Below are positions 22,707 to 34,690 of a DNA stretch of 64,000 nucleotides, in pieces. The stretch lies in the NCBI GenBank assembly GCA_930367215.1, contig OV884057.1:205333621-205397620 (forward strand). The letters are read 5' to 3'. The translations under genes were made by a program, and so were the position numbers. The DNA is from Pollenia angustigena. Lineage: Eukaryota; Arthropoda; Insecta; Diptera; Polleniidae. The first letter of the stretch is position 1. Every line of letters begins with the position of its first letter. A model generated the notes under the pieces. The model was not told the origin of the DNA, did not search any database, and saw nothing but the letters and a program-made list of their open reading frames with translations.

Positions 22707-24269
22707 TTGTGAATAGATTTTTGCACTTTCTCATTAAAAGATTGCTTACGCCAAATTCTAAATTTTGTATCAGCGGATGATATTGACAAGATTTTAAAAT
22801 CTTGTTATGGTCTCTTTAAATTTGTCTCCCTTTAGGTTTTATTTATTTTTAAAGTAACCCACAATCACTTCACTAATCCAAAAAAAATTAACGAGCACAA
22901 TTATCACATGGAATGATTAATTACTAATACGGTTTAAACATAACGTACTTAATTACAAAGAAAACTTTAAAGAAAAAATCATAACTTACATTTATTTCAA
23001 AGTACAAAAATCCACTTTGAAAAACTTAAATTTCTACGGGAAAAATTATCTTCTTTGCTCCAGTATTAACAGTAAAATAGTTATCCAAGAGCCAAATTCA
23101 GAACTGAGTTGTATGTTTTGAAGTGTTCGCTATAGTCTGTCATCAAAATTTTATTAAAATAATAAAAAAAAAACATTTTTGGCCGGAATTGACCAGTGTG
23201 CAGGGCTCTAATTACAAGCTCTAATTTACAAGGACTTTTTATTGGTTAATTAGTTCACCGGTTCAAGCCCTAATTTTAAAAACAGGCTTTATAAATAGAG
23301 AATGTATGGCCAATATTTTTCCTCTTAGGATTCTAACGAGATTTTTTCATCCTTGGTTTGAGTTTTAACCACAGCCATTACATTTACCCCAAAAGGTCCT
23401 AGCCAATAAGTGACCTAAAACCAGCAAGATCCTGGAAGCTACTGGTTCCCGTTATAACTGATAGAGAACTCTGTTCAGCCTCGTTCTTACGATATCTTTC
23501 AAATTCTAAGCATAGACAAGCTTTAGCACCTATTTTCCTCAAGAACCTGATGTGGTGTCCCCTTACTTTAAGCGCGGTGACAATTCTACCTTAGCAATTA
23601 GAAGTTATTTTGCCTTCTTGAACCTTAAAATTCGTAGACTCCCTGATGGTATTTAAGTAATGTGGAAGCAGCTTTTTGTCAGAATCTGTCAAATGGTCTA
23701 AGCTCGTGGCGGATTTAAAGCACTGTGTGTACGGGTACTTCACAAAAAGGTTGTAATTTAAGTGTATACAAGAGACAAAAATTATACACTCGCCCATCTT
23801 GTTTAGGAGCCGGAGCTATCTAGCCTACACTGATTTATTAAAATCCATCAGCATCTGTCGAATAGCAGAACTTTTCCACAAGGGTGAAGAATCAGCCTTC
23901 CACGTGATAGCATCTCTTTGTCAACAAAGCTGCTCTTCGTTGAACCTTTTTGTGTGTTCCTGATTTGAAAAAGGGGCTCCCCAATCGGACGGCGGGCAAC
24001 TTACTTAAAGGCAACCTTTTATCAGAAAAGCAAGCCTTCCGCAATGACAATCATTTCGCAAGAAACATACTAACTTAGGCCTCAGCCAATAGTCAGTCCA
24101 GTGCCTGCTCACAAAGGGCTACTGACTCCCGCAAAAACAGATAATAAAGTCCCAAAAAAACACGAAGACTTAATGAGTTCTGTCATTTCATTGGCTGTTT
24201 ATCACATCCCAGGTATGCATACACCTGAAACGTCCATAAACTTTCAATGTCCAAGGAGGGAATATCGAC
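22707..24269. other. Unassigned sequence, becoming less AT-rich after 23300
   Basis: No coding motif recognised on either strand. The shift in base composition from about 23300 to 24550 suggests an old, unrecognised insertion. Confidence 0.35.
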
Positions 24270-24450
24270 ACAACAGAAACTGGCGTGCTCTCTAGCCCAT
24301 CTACCATATCCCTATTAAAAAAACTCCACGGCAGTACTACTATTAAACAGAAAAGATAAATCTTCCGGTACCTCCCGACGGCTTATCTATGGACGAGTCC
24401 TGTTATCAGGCACTAGGTAAATTTTAATCCTTTCGGATTCCAGGTATTGG
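24270..24450. repeat. Dispersed repeat, copy 2 (pairs with 21340-21520)
   Basis: Diverged direct copy of 21340-21520; see that entry for the shared words. Confidence 0.6.
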
Positions 24451-25640
24451 CTACAACTGTTTTCCACAGTGGCTGTAACATCAAGAGTTTAAAGATCCTC
24501 CAGATAGTTTAACACCCCTTCCCTATGAAGTGGAGCATATCCTCCGAAAGAGGTATTTCTTCTAGAAAGATGTTTGAATGTGAAATAAAGGACCGACATC
24601 ACTTATTTCTTTGTCTATTTTTATCTTTGAAAAAATCTTTAGAGTCCTTACATTTTACCAAGAGATATAGCAGGTATATTTAGAGGGTCCTCTAAAAACT
24701 CGATTCAGAATTTTGGATAATTTACTTTGTAGTTAAAATAAAATGCTGCCTACTTTATATCAATACCAAAAATATTTAAGATACCTTGAGAGTTTTAACT
24801 AAAAAGAAGAACATTGTTATTTCTACAACCGTGTATGATTCAAGCGAGAAAATAAATATTTAATTTAATTTAAACAAACCACATGAGTTTTTATTTCTTA
24901 TAAAGTCCACTTAAGATCGAACACGGGATCTTCATGATTCTATGGATCTAGCGTAAAAAAATATTTAGAAATTCTTAAAAATTAAAACCAGAGTCCAGAG
25001 ATTTATGACGAATTTTATGACGTTATCAGTACTAAAGTGAATGGATGCTATTTCGAACTGGAGCATAACTTGATGGTTTATGGGCGACGAGTCTTAATTA
25101 TATGAAAGCTTTTTGATTATTTTTACATATTCTTTCCATTTTCAACCTTTTTTCGTCAAATATTTACCAAGTGTGGTCGTAGCTTAAGTCGATCGTTATA
25201 TTAAAAGGCGGTAAAACAGCAACAACCATTACGGAAAATATTACCAAATTTTTATTAATAATTTTTTCAAAATATTTTTTTAATTACACATCTACAATTA
25301 TTCTGCTAAACAATTAATCTTAATTTATTTTATTGTTCCAAATTTAACTAAATAAATCTCTTTGAAAATTTCTAGAATTTGACCTCTATTTTATTATCCA
25401 TTTTATTTATGCTAGAAATTATTTGGATTTTTTCTGTTTTTACCATTTTTAATCTACAATTAAAGTCACGCTATTCCCAAAGAATATTGAAAATGATGCC
25501 TTTGTTATTAATTTTGAAAAGCAGTGAGGGAACAATAAATAGGCACACCTTGAAAATTGGCGATAGCGTTTTGGCAGCCTAAAACTATACTACATATATT
25601 TACAATTAAGTTTTAAAATTAATTTGTAATTTAAAAGTTA
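24451..25640. other. AT-rich DNA without recognisable features
   Basis: A 67-residue frame at 25379-25582 has no recognisable motif. Nothing else seen. Confidence 0.45.
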
Positions 25641-26100
25641 TATTTCGGTAACAATTTCGGCCCTCCGGGTTTGCAGGGATCATCTAAAGGATATTTCACT
25701 GTGGCAAAATCAGGTGAAGCCTGGGATTCGGAAAAAATCCAAAATTTACGGATCACAGGAAATCTTAACGATCACTTGCGACTGCGGCTGACCAGAAATC
25801 CTATCCGGTACTACGGGAGTCAATAGCCCCCGGTGGCATGTCGCATGACTGGCTATTGGTTGAGGCCTCCGTTAGTATGATTCTGGCGGAAAATGTTCTC
25901 TCTCTCTCTCTCCATCTCTCTCTCTCTCTTTCAGGAAGATTGTCTTTGCGGAAGTTTCGCTTTTCCGTTGAAAATATACTTTTGGGGTTTAAGTGGTTGT
26001 TGTGGTTAGAATCCCCCTAAAGGGCTGATATTACACACTTGTGGCAGAGTTCGGCCTGAGGGAGTACTATCCATAGGTAAGCCCTAGGGCCAGGCATTCA
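25641..26100. other. GC-richer segment of unknown nature with CT microsatellite
   Basis: Clearly less AT-rich than its surroundings. It carries an imperfect (CT)n run at 25898-25931 and a 60-residue frame (25838-26020) that crosses that run and looks spurious. It could be part of a retrotransposon untranslated region or a regulatory element; I recognise no motif that decides. Confidence 0.35.
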
Positions 26101-26134
26101 TGCAAATATTTTTCACATGTCAAAACCTCAAAAA

Positions 26135-26410
26135 TGTTCACGGCATTCTATATCGATCAAAATTGCAATACAGTAATAATAGGACCACAATTTGGCACTA
26201 GATTACACATTAATATGTTCTTTATAGGAAATAATGGACCGCCTATTTCACAACAATATTCGAATTTTTCAATTCAGCTCATGATTTTAAACACTAATTG
26301 CTAATTTAAACCGGAAAATCAAGTATTGACTCAACACAAAAAAAAACAAAAAAATAAAATTTGAAGCCTCCCAAAAAAAAATTATTTGGAATTTTGTTAA
26401 AAATAATTAA
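26135..26410. repeat. Interspersed repeat, copy 1 (pairs with 30950-31380)
   Basis: Shares CAATTTGGC(A/C)(C/A)(C/T)AGATTA(C/T)ACATTAATA, CCGCCTATTTCACAACAA and TTTTCAATTTACCTCAAGAA-like words with 30950-31380. The second copy continues into sequence also found in the DINE-1-like element at 61812-62275, so this is probably a body fragment of that group. Confidence 0.65.
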
Positions 26411-28713
26411 AAAATATCAGAATTCAGAAAAAACCTTTAAAAAAATCTTCTATGAATTGTTAATTCAAAAGTTTGCACGACACACAAGTAAACAACAAAA
26501 ATTCTCACACGCGGCACGAGGTAATTTTTAAATACTAGAGAGTATGGGAAAAATATTTTGCTGTATTGAAAGGTTTTGAAAGAAACAAGTATTGTATTGA
26601 GTGTTTTTTTTTTTAAATATTGTACCCTTACAACAATATTTAAATTGCCTAACGAACAGCAGTGCATAGCATTTGTCTTGTGGTTATACACAAACGTTTT
26701 GTACACACATTTGATTTTGGTTTGTATTTGATTTTCCAACACTCTTTAGACTTGATGTTGGGTTAAAGTGACTACTAAAGTCAATCCGTTGTGTTAAGGT
26801 GTTTAAACATATTGCCAATTTTAACCTGCGATACCTCGGAGATATTCTGTAGAAAGTGATTTTCGAATATTTGATGTGTGGTTGCATTAAAGGCTGGGCC
26901 ATCGCCTCAGTTTTCAGTTCTCTGCAGCTGCGTTAGAATTCGTTTAAGGGGAGACTGAGTCTGCTACCGTATCTACCGATCGTCCCGTTACTCGTTCACA
27001 CAAACTCTTACCTGCCAAGAATTAAAGATTAGCTTCAAAGTAGTATTTTAAGCAATTTAGTTGCCTTAATGAATTAAAACCCATATTATCTTTTAAGTTA
27101 AAATTTTGTTAATTTTGATTTAAGAAAAAGTATTGAAAATTAGGTTCTAAAATTTGTTTTCATTACTTTATTGATTACTTAGTCATCTTTTAGATGTTGT
27201 TTTTACTATTAATCTAAATTAAATAAGATGATTTTTTTAACCTCTACTGTTCTAAGTATTAAATGTGGAACAAGAGTTGGTTTTTTTGCTTTTTTGGCAC
27301 ATGAAAACCTAAATAAACCATAAATAATACAAAAGCTGAAAAAAAGTATTACAATAAAAAAAAATTCTTTACAAATTTTATATATACATAATAATTTGTT
27401 GTTGTTGTTGTTATTGCTTGTTTTTTTCTAATTACATGCTGTTGTATTTTTAGAACGAGAATAAAAAAAAAAACCAAAACCAACCTTAAAAACAAGAATT
27501 AAAATTAATTAAATTCTATTGAACTAATTAATAAACCATGTTTCAAAAAATGTTATGAATTCATCAATACTGATTAAAAATAAATATTACGAAAAAAGTA
27601 CCAAAATTGTATACTCTTGACCCTGAGTTTCTTGTTAGAGTTTCTAAAGCCGGTATTTTAAAAACATGTGATCACATGCTAGATAAAGAAGCAACAAGTA
27701 ATTTAAAATTGTACGAAAAAATTTAATTAACCCATTTACGCTTGCTGTGCCAATTTGGGAACACTTCATTATTTGCGGCTTATAACAAAATTTTTGACAT
27801 TATTCAATATCTGTTTGCATAATCGATAAATTAAAAGTTCAGACATTTCTATAACATCAAAAAAAAAAATTTTTTTTTTTTTTTTTTTTTTAAGTGACCA
27901 CTGTGCCAATTTTGGTACAAATCTTAAATTTCTAAAAAAAAAAAAAAAATTTTTTTTGATTTTTTGTTTATATGTAATGAATTTAGTAATAAAATAACAA
28001 ATATTTGATTTTTTGTCCGGTAGTTTTTGTTTGAACCTTAAAAAGTACGAAATATTTGGTTAAATATAATAAATATTAAATAACATGCATATAAAGGCTA
28101 GATTGATTACACTATCTCACAAGTCTTACGTTTTCCATAATACTTTGTGAGAGAGAAATCTAATGAGTTTTGTTGCGACTGTCAAAAAATCTTATTTAAC
28201 ATAAGAGTTTGTGTTCACACCATCACACAAAGTATAAACACTCACACATGAAATAAAATGCAACCCTGATCCAATGGGATGTCAAACTTTTTTTCATAAT
28301 ACTTGTCATTTTCATCACACATGCTTTCACACAGTCAGACTTTTACATATAACTTGAGTTTTTGGCATGTATTAATACAAAGTATAATAGTGTTAACTAG
28401 CCTTAAGCGCGTACACTTTATGAAAATATAAAAAAATTTCCTGTAAGCTTATCTTAATGGGATGAAATCTTTTATTCAACAATTTTGAAAATAAATCGCA
28501 TTAAGTCAATTATTTTGAAATTTTTTAATAGAAATCTCAAAAATGGGGATTTTCTTTAGTTGTCAAAGCCAAAAATTGTTATTATTTTGCAAATTATTCG
28601 AAGTGGTTCCTATCATATCAATGTGCTTAAAGTTAAAAAGAAATTTATATGGGAGCTCAATGAATCATGAACAAATACGGCCGATTCCATTGCCAACTAC
28701 TTTCTAGTCTGTC
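26411..28713. other. AT-rich DNA without recognisable gene
   Basis: Minus-strand frames of 101 and 72 residues (26437-26902) have no motif. An A-run/T-run junction lies at 27851-27892. Words near 27595-27650 resemble the 118-bp repeat (AAAAAAGTACCAAAATTG). Confidence 0.45.
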
Positions 28714-28721
28714 ATAAATAG

Positions 28722-29938
28722 CGCCCGGACTTTTATGCAGTTAAAATCACGTTTTATGCGCATAAAAAATGCACTAAAAATAAAAATATATGCGTTAAAA
28801 ATTTTAAAAATATGCAGTTAAAATTATATTGAATTTTTTTATTAGTGATAAAAAAAAAAAACATAAAAGTAACAAGAAAAAACAAAAATGGCATAAACAA
28901 CGTTAAAATGCAGTCTCATAAACGTAAGTAAAGCATAATTACCATAATATAAGTTAAAATAAAGTAAAACACAAATATATAAAGAAACTGTAAGACAATC
29001 ATGTAAATTAAGTCACAAGTAAAGGCCCAACTATAATATGCATAACCTGGCTTGAGCAACTGTGCGAATACGTGTTAATCGTAAGTGTCAAACCATATGG
29101 AACTTAAGAAAACTTCTTGTTAATTTTTTGAAACTGTCATTTGCTTAAGCACAGTGCGGAGCAATTATATACGAATCAAATGTTTATTTATTTTGTTTTT
29201 TAAAATACCTTTAGAGATATGTATATGTAATTGACCCTACATTTTTTCAAAATAAGTTTACTGCCTGTTTTTCAAAACAAAATAAAACGGAAGTGATAGG
29301 TGCAGGATTAAATGCTGAAAGTTTCTCTGTGGTATATTCATTTCCACTACGCTATTTTCGAAAACAATTTTAAGGATTTAAATCCTCAATTTTTGTTTAA
29401 ACTTTATCAAGCTTGCTACGAATTTGTTAACTTAAGTTACCGTCCCCAAAATACATCTTATTTATGGCGACATGAATTAACTTAAATTCACCATTGTTGA
29501 ATCTTTTTACCACATCTTTGAATTGGCAAAAGTTTTCAGCATAATTCATAATTGCTTTCAACCACGTCCCCATCTGGTTGTTATAGGCTGTAGAGGAAAA
29601 CATTAATCTGGATAATTCTTTTTATATGCGGCAACACGCGAAGGTGCTTTACAAAATATTTTTCCCATTAGAAATGAATAAATAAATATCATCGAAGTTG
29701 TCTTTTATCTCTTCTGCGGAAAGGGTGCATGGCAAAATAATGTAATTAAAACAATTTTGTTCAAAATATGTAACAAAAATATGCAATATATGCAAAAATA
29801 TGTGTTCAAAGCAAAATATGCACTAACAACTCGATGCCATTTGACTGTGAATTTCTTGATTCGCAAAGATATTTTGTATATGATAATCTCCGACTGACGA
29901 GAACAAAAATGCATTTGCATAAAAATCCGGGCCTTGGT
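28722..29938 (-). mobile_element. Decayed hAT transposon with perfect 8-bp target duplication
   Basis: Flanked by CATAAATA at 28714-28721 and 29939-29946. Ends are inverted around GCCCGGACTTTTATGCA (left) and TGCATAAAAATCCGGGC (right), with small end differences. The interior carries recognisable hAT transposase remains on the minus strand. A short related fragment (TTTTATGCGCATTAAATATG) occurs at 50960-51060. Confidence 0.85.
29427..29677 (-). pseudogene. hAT transposase remnant
   Basis: Reading the minus strand from about 29677: SFLMGKIFCKAPSRVAAYKK then NYPD and a stop; after a shift of frame, MFSSTAYNNQMGTWLKAIMN continues to YAENFCQFKDVVKRF and ends at a TAA at 29427. The pair 'APSRVxxxK...PD' followed by '(R/N)WGTWLxAxxYYAxNF'-like sequence is a familiar segment of many insect hAT transposases, within the insertion between catalytic residues. 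The Trp of the usual 'RWGTW' is replaced (QMGTW). The protein is dead. Confidence 0.8.
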
Positions 29939-30108
29939 CATAAATAATGGTTCGAACTTTACACAAGATCGAAGGAGCAAATAACAGCACACAGTGGAGC
30001 AATAAAGAAGAAGTAGCTCTTCTTCTTCGTCGGATTGCAAAAAAAAATTGTATAAGCCAGTTGTAGAAGAGCACATAGGCTTTAAGAAAATAAAGTTTTC
30101 TTATTTTT

Positions 30109-30846
30109 GCTACCCGATTAACTGATCGGTTAATTTCAAATTGGCTTTTTGCGATTAACGATTAAACCGGCTAATTTCAGTCGATTAACCGATTAACCGA
30201 TGTAACAAAATTTTCAATATTTTGTAGATTATAACATATTTTTTTGTGTTTTTAATTATTTGTTTCGTCTAAAATACAAATTAGCTCAGTTTATTTTTTT
30301 ATAAATACATATTTGGGGGATTCACAAGGTAGTCATAAAGTCTTAAAATAATTACAAGAAATATATATCGTCGGCTTAATATGAAAACCGGCTAAATCCA
30401 CTTTTTATATAAATTGAGATATTGATGCCATGTGGTAGAGAAATATACGTCTCGTCGACCAGCATGTAGTTTTTCTTCTATTTAAGTCTTGAAGTGTGTA
30501 AAACTAACTTTATTTTTTATTTTCTATCAAGCTTCAAATAGGAAAAATAAAAAGTTTTTTGTCTCTCCTGTAAAATGTGCTGAAAGTGAGTTAGCAGGTT
30601 TACATAATAAGCCGATGATATAACTGTTGTCGGCTACCGCTAATAATTTAGATTTCGACAGTACAGTTATGACGAATAAATGAACACAGCATTAAAATTT
30701 GTATTTTTATTTATTGTAAACAATTGTAAAATATTATTGAGAATATTATGACGATATGACTTGATAGCTAGATTAAACCAAAACCTCGGTTAATTAATCG
30801 AGCGATTAACCGATTAAAGCAAAAGGTCGAGTAAATGAATACCCTA
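30109..30846. mobile_element. hAT-type element, copy A, missing its left end
   Basis: From the subterminal TACCCGATTAACTGATCGG to the right end AATGAATACCCTA (30834-30846) it matches copy B (44987-47499) without the foldback cargo. The leftmost TAGGGTATTCATTCGG is absent, so it is truncated. Both subterminal regions are packed with GGTTAACCGATTAA words. Confidence 0.85.
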
Positions 30847-30949
30847 GTAACCATGACATTTTAGGAGATTTCGCAAGTGTTGCCAATAAAGTCATTTATT
30901 AAAAAAAAAATGAAAATTGAAAATGATGTCGCTTAAGCTTTTTTTGCGG

Positions 30950-31480
30950 TAATGCCTCGATATATAGAATTCAAATGGGAATTTCGATGGATATTGGGTA
31001 CCGCAATTTGGCCCCAGATTATACATTAATACCTGTATTCACAATTTTTTTGAAATGTAATAAAGGTTTTAAGAACATATTTACTATGAAAATTATCCTT
31101 AATAAACGTTTGTTATATTTAATAATAGTTCATGAATGCGGGGCTTATACATTACAGGGGCCAACTTAAGTAAAACCGCCTATTTCACAACAAATCAGAC
31201 ATTTTCAATTTACCTCAAGAATTTACACTCAAATAACTATTACAGATGTGAAAATCAAATTCACTTTTTAACATTAGCAAAGTAATTAAAAATCATTATA
31301 AAAAGCTAGCAAAAAAAAATAATTTGGAAATTTGATAAAAAATCTAAAAAAAAATTAATAAACAAATTTTCAAGAGTGTACCCTATTTAGGACCCATGGG
31401 CAATCATGACCCGCCAGAACAAATTTGTGTTATGAGGTTAAGTTAATTCGTAAATGTGCCCTGTCTAGATTGTTAGAAAA
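30950..31480. repeat. Interspersed repeat, copy 2, interrupted by a small MITE
   Basis: Related to 26135-26410. After 31376 it runs into GGGCAATCATGACCCGCCAG, which resembles 61920-61945 in a DINE-1-like element. A MITE sits at 31033-31143. Confidence 0.65.
31033..31143. mobile_element. Small MITE of the GCCGTATTCATAA family, copy 1
   Basis: Left CTGTATTCACAA and right inverse TTCATGAATGCGG, with interior AATAAAGGTTTTAAGAAC and CTTAATAAACGTTTGTTA shared with 36594-36706. Confidence 0.7.
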
Positions 31481-32200
31481 TTGAGAAGAAGTTTGCATTT
31501 TTTTTTAATAACGAAAAAACTTAAACAAAAGGAATTATTTTACTGAGTTCTATTTCTTGCCAGTAGCATTAATTTTGAAACTTCTAAAATAAATAATTCC
31601 CTTTCTACCTATTCTGCTCGCCACTGGTTGTGTGCTAAAAAGTGCGCGCACAAAATTCTAAAGATTTCTAATAAACAGATGTTGTTTTTTTTTGTTGTTT
31701 TTTAATATATTTCATAATTTAATGAACAAAATTAATCATAAGCTTGAAAAATATTTGTTGAAATGTGGCCACACAATTATTGGCTTATTTCTTTTTTCTG
31801 TTTCCCTTATTTAAAGTGACAGCTTCAAAATTGGTTCTTAAAAGATTCCTTAGCCGACAAAATATGTTAGTATGTATGTATATGGGAAAATTCTTTGTCG
31901 GTTTTGTTTTTCTAGTTGAAAATAAAAGTTTAAAAGTTAAACAACACTTTTTGTATTTTTGTATTTTTTGTATTTTTGTATTTATTAAATATGATTTTCT
32001 AACACAACAAGACATAATATCTTATAAATCACAGTATTAGAATCTGAAAAGTTAACCATACATTGATTTAAATAAATTAAATTTAAATTAAAATAGATTA
32101 AATTTAAATAATTATAAAATATTGAAAAATAAATAAATAAAAATTAAATAATTAAATAATTAAAAAATAACTTTTTAACTAATTTTTATAGAATATTGTA
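31481..32200. other. AT-rich DNA; 32040-32160 probable 3' tail of the LINE
   Basis: 32040-32160 consists mostly of TTTAA/ATTAAATAA-type repeats and lies just past the 3' end (minus strand) of the CR1-like LINE, where such elements carry short tandem repeats. 31680-32020 shows nothing else. Confidence 0.4.
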
Positions 32201-32215
32201 TATCATTAATAAAAT

Positions 32216-34153
32216 TTACGAAAGATGTTCTTTAAGTAATTTTCTGAACCTCATTGCGCTGCTAGTAGTCTGCAAATTATCAGGGAGTTCATTCCAGAGA
32301 CGGATGCTAAGAATAAAGAACTGACATTCAGAAGCGTGGCTACGATATCTAAATTGAATTAACAATTTACCTCTTGGTGATCTTGCAAATCGTAAGCGAT
32401 CAAAGAGATACTTTGGTTCCTTTGTCATTATAACTTTATAAAGAAATATTAAGTTTTTGAAAATTAGGAAGTTATCAAATGTAATATCGAATATACGAAT
32501 GGAGAAAAGTGACACATGATCAAATTTTCTCAGTCCGAAAACGTATCTTACGATGTTGTTAAATGTTGTTTTTAGTTTCCTCGTATCCCCTGAGTTACAA
32601 CCAGCAAATATTTCGGATGAATATAAAAGCGTTGGTAATAAATATGTTTTCGCAAGTAATAATCTAACTTTCGGCGGAGTAAAGTATTGGGTTACCCATA
32701 AGCTCCGTAGCATGCCGTAGGTTCTACCACAGACTTGTGTAATATGATCTGACCAAGTTAAACGTTTATTAAATGTTACACCTAAATTCTTAGCCTGACT
32801 TACAATTGCAATTTTTGACCCTCCCAAGAAAATATTCACCTCATCCTCTATCCCCAATATGTTCTTGCTTATGACTAAGCATTTAGATTTCCCTGGATTA
32901 AGTCGTAAGCCATTTGCTGAAGCCCAAACGAAAATATTATTTAGATCATAATTCAGCTCCTGCACCTTAGACAAAATTAGCTCCTTGGTACTACTTAGAT
33001 ACAGCTGAACATCGTCAGCATACATCTGAACATTACAAAATCGGATTTGTTGTGGAAGATCATTTGAATATAACGAGTAAAGTAGGGGTCCGAGTATTGA
33101 ACCCTGTGGAACACCTCTTGTGACCCGTAACGGATCAGAAATAGATTCGCCATTGGTGACGGATTGAGATCTGTTTATAAGATACGACAACATCAGCCTC
33201 ACAGCAAGTATGGAGAAGTTAAACATTTTTGACAATTTAAGACATTAAATTGAATGATGCACTGTATCAAATGCCTTTGAATGGTCCAGTAGAACCAGAA
33301 ACGATATTTTACTTTCATCCAAGTTTCCCCGGATTTCCTCTATCACATCTGATAAGACAGTAATACAGCTGCGCTGTGGCCTAAAACCGGACTGACGATC
33401 AGTTAATAGATTGTTTTCGTTAACATACTCAGAAATCTGATTATGTAACATTCGTTCAAATACTTTGGATAAAAAGGGAAGGATTGCAATAGGTCGGTAC
33501 TCATTGTCAGCCTTAGGCACGGGAACTATTTTGGCATGTTTCCAATCCATTGGAAAAGTGCTGGTGGTAATAATCGTATTAAATAAGTGGGTGACAAAAC
33601 GGACTATCCAAGGCAAGATTATTCGCACAAATCTAGGGTTAATATCATCTAAGCCAACAGCGTTAGATTTAACTGAAAAGAAACCTTCAACTACTTCAAA
33701 CAGGTCTAGGCAGCGGAAATTAAATTTACTTATACTAGTGTCGGGGAAAGTGAGTTTTTCATAGTAGTCAGTTTGAACATTTGGCAGAGGGATGTTAACA
33801 AAGGCTTCGTTCAACAAGTTGACGTCCGCATCCACTGCCCTGACAGTTGACTTACCAATGCCAATATCACGAATTTGCTTCCAAGTTTTTTTACCGTCGA
33901 CTGCCGTATTAAATTTGTTAAAATAATAAATTGATTTGTCATGCCTTATCTTGGAAACAACAGCTTTTCTAGCATTACGATATGCCTGTTTGTACTCTGA
34001 AATTTTATATCGTTTCCACATATTGTACATGTTGTCACGATGTGCAATTAACAATTTAGTTTCACTATTGAACCAAGGTCTTGTTCTATTTCCGATAGTT
34101 TTATTCTTAAGTGGGACGTGGTTATTGTAAATCCGAAGGATGTGAGTATTAAG
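32216..34153 (-). pseudogene. CR1/jockey-like LINE reverse transcriptase, nearly intact, one internal stop
   Basis: Two minus-strand segments in the same frame are separated by one TAA at 33245-33247, where the sequence reads HHSI-stop-CLKLSKM. The open frame reaches back to about 34153, before a poly-T run, so the 5' part including any endonuclease is missing. Motifs in order: TRPWFNSETK (about 34060-34090), SNAVGLDDINPRF, YRPIAILPFLSKVFERML, GFRPQRSCITVLSD, FLVLLDHSKAFDTVHHS, GVPQGSILGPLLYSL, MYADDVQLYLSS (catalytic YADD), LRLNPGKSKCLVIS, AKNLGVTFNKRLTWSDHI and a C-terminus ending RFRKLLKEHLS. The layout fits CR1/jockey-group LINEs. One point mutation would explain the stop, so decay is recent, though 5' truncation already makes the copy dead. 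Confidence 0.92.
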
Positions 34154-34690
34154 AAAAATTAGTTTCCTTCATTTTTTTTTTTTTTTTTTTATGAAGCATA
34201 CTTATAGGCTCATAAATTAAAGAAATATTCTCACATACCAATTAGGCGGGAAATATCATAACATATTTAACATGTAAACAAAAACAATATTTTATAATTT
34301 GTTTTGGTTTTAAATGTAAGTTAAGCGAACGAAGTCTTCTTTCGGATATAGATGAACAGGCAGTTTATTAAGCTTAATTTGTCTTGCGTGTTCTAGAAAG
34401 TAAAATTTACAAAGATTAACAAAAATTATGAAACAATATTGAGGCTGCAATTAATTTTAATAAATTAATCGGATTTTTTATTAATTTGGGTTTTCTTTTA
34501 TTTTATTTTTTCCTTTTATCTTTTCAAATTTACCAGAAGTTTTATTTTATTTTTTCATAATCCATGTCTTCATAAATCACATTTTAAATCAACAACTTTG
34601 ACTACAAATTCATTTCACTATTTCATTTGATCTAAAAACAGAAATATGTCTTTATTTGGCAAAAAATAATAATAATATGCAAAAAAAAAA
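34154..34690. other. AT-rich DNA with homopolymer runs
   Basis: T-run at 34172-34190, then unassigned AT-rich sequence and an A-run at 34681-34697. No features recognised. Confidence 0.45.

Noticed and set aside
21340..24450. The two similar segments at 21340-21520 and 24270-24450 as a pair of LTRs
   Set aside because: They are highly diverged, lack TG...CA ends and target duplications, and no gag/pol coding lies between them.
26880..27010. Possible core promoter or first exon around CCTCAGTTTTCAGTTC
   Set aside because: The initiator-like TCAGTT word is short and there is no supporting downstream element, splice site or coding exon that I can see.
29705..30076. 123-residue minus-strand frame beside the hAT element
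   Set aside because: It crosses the element's border at 29938 and shows no transposase motif; a chance frame.
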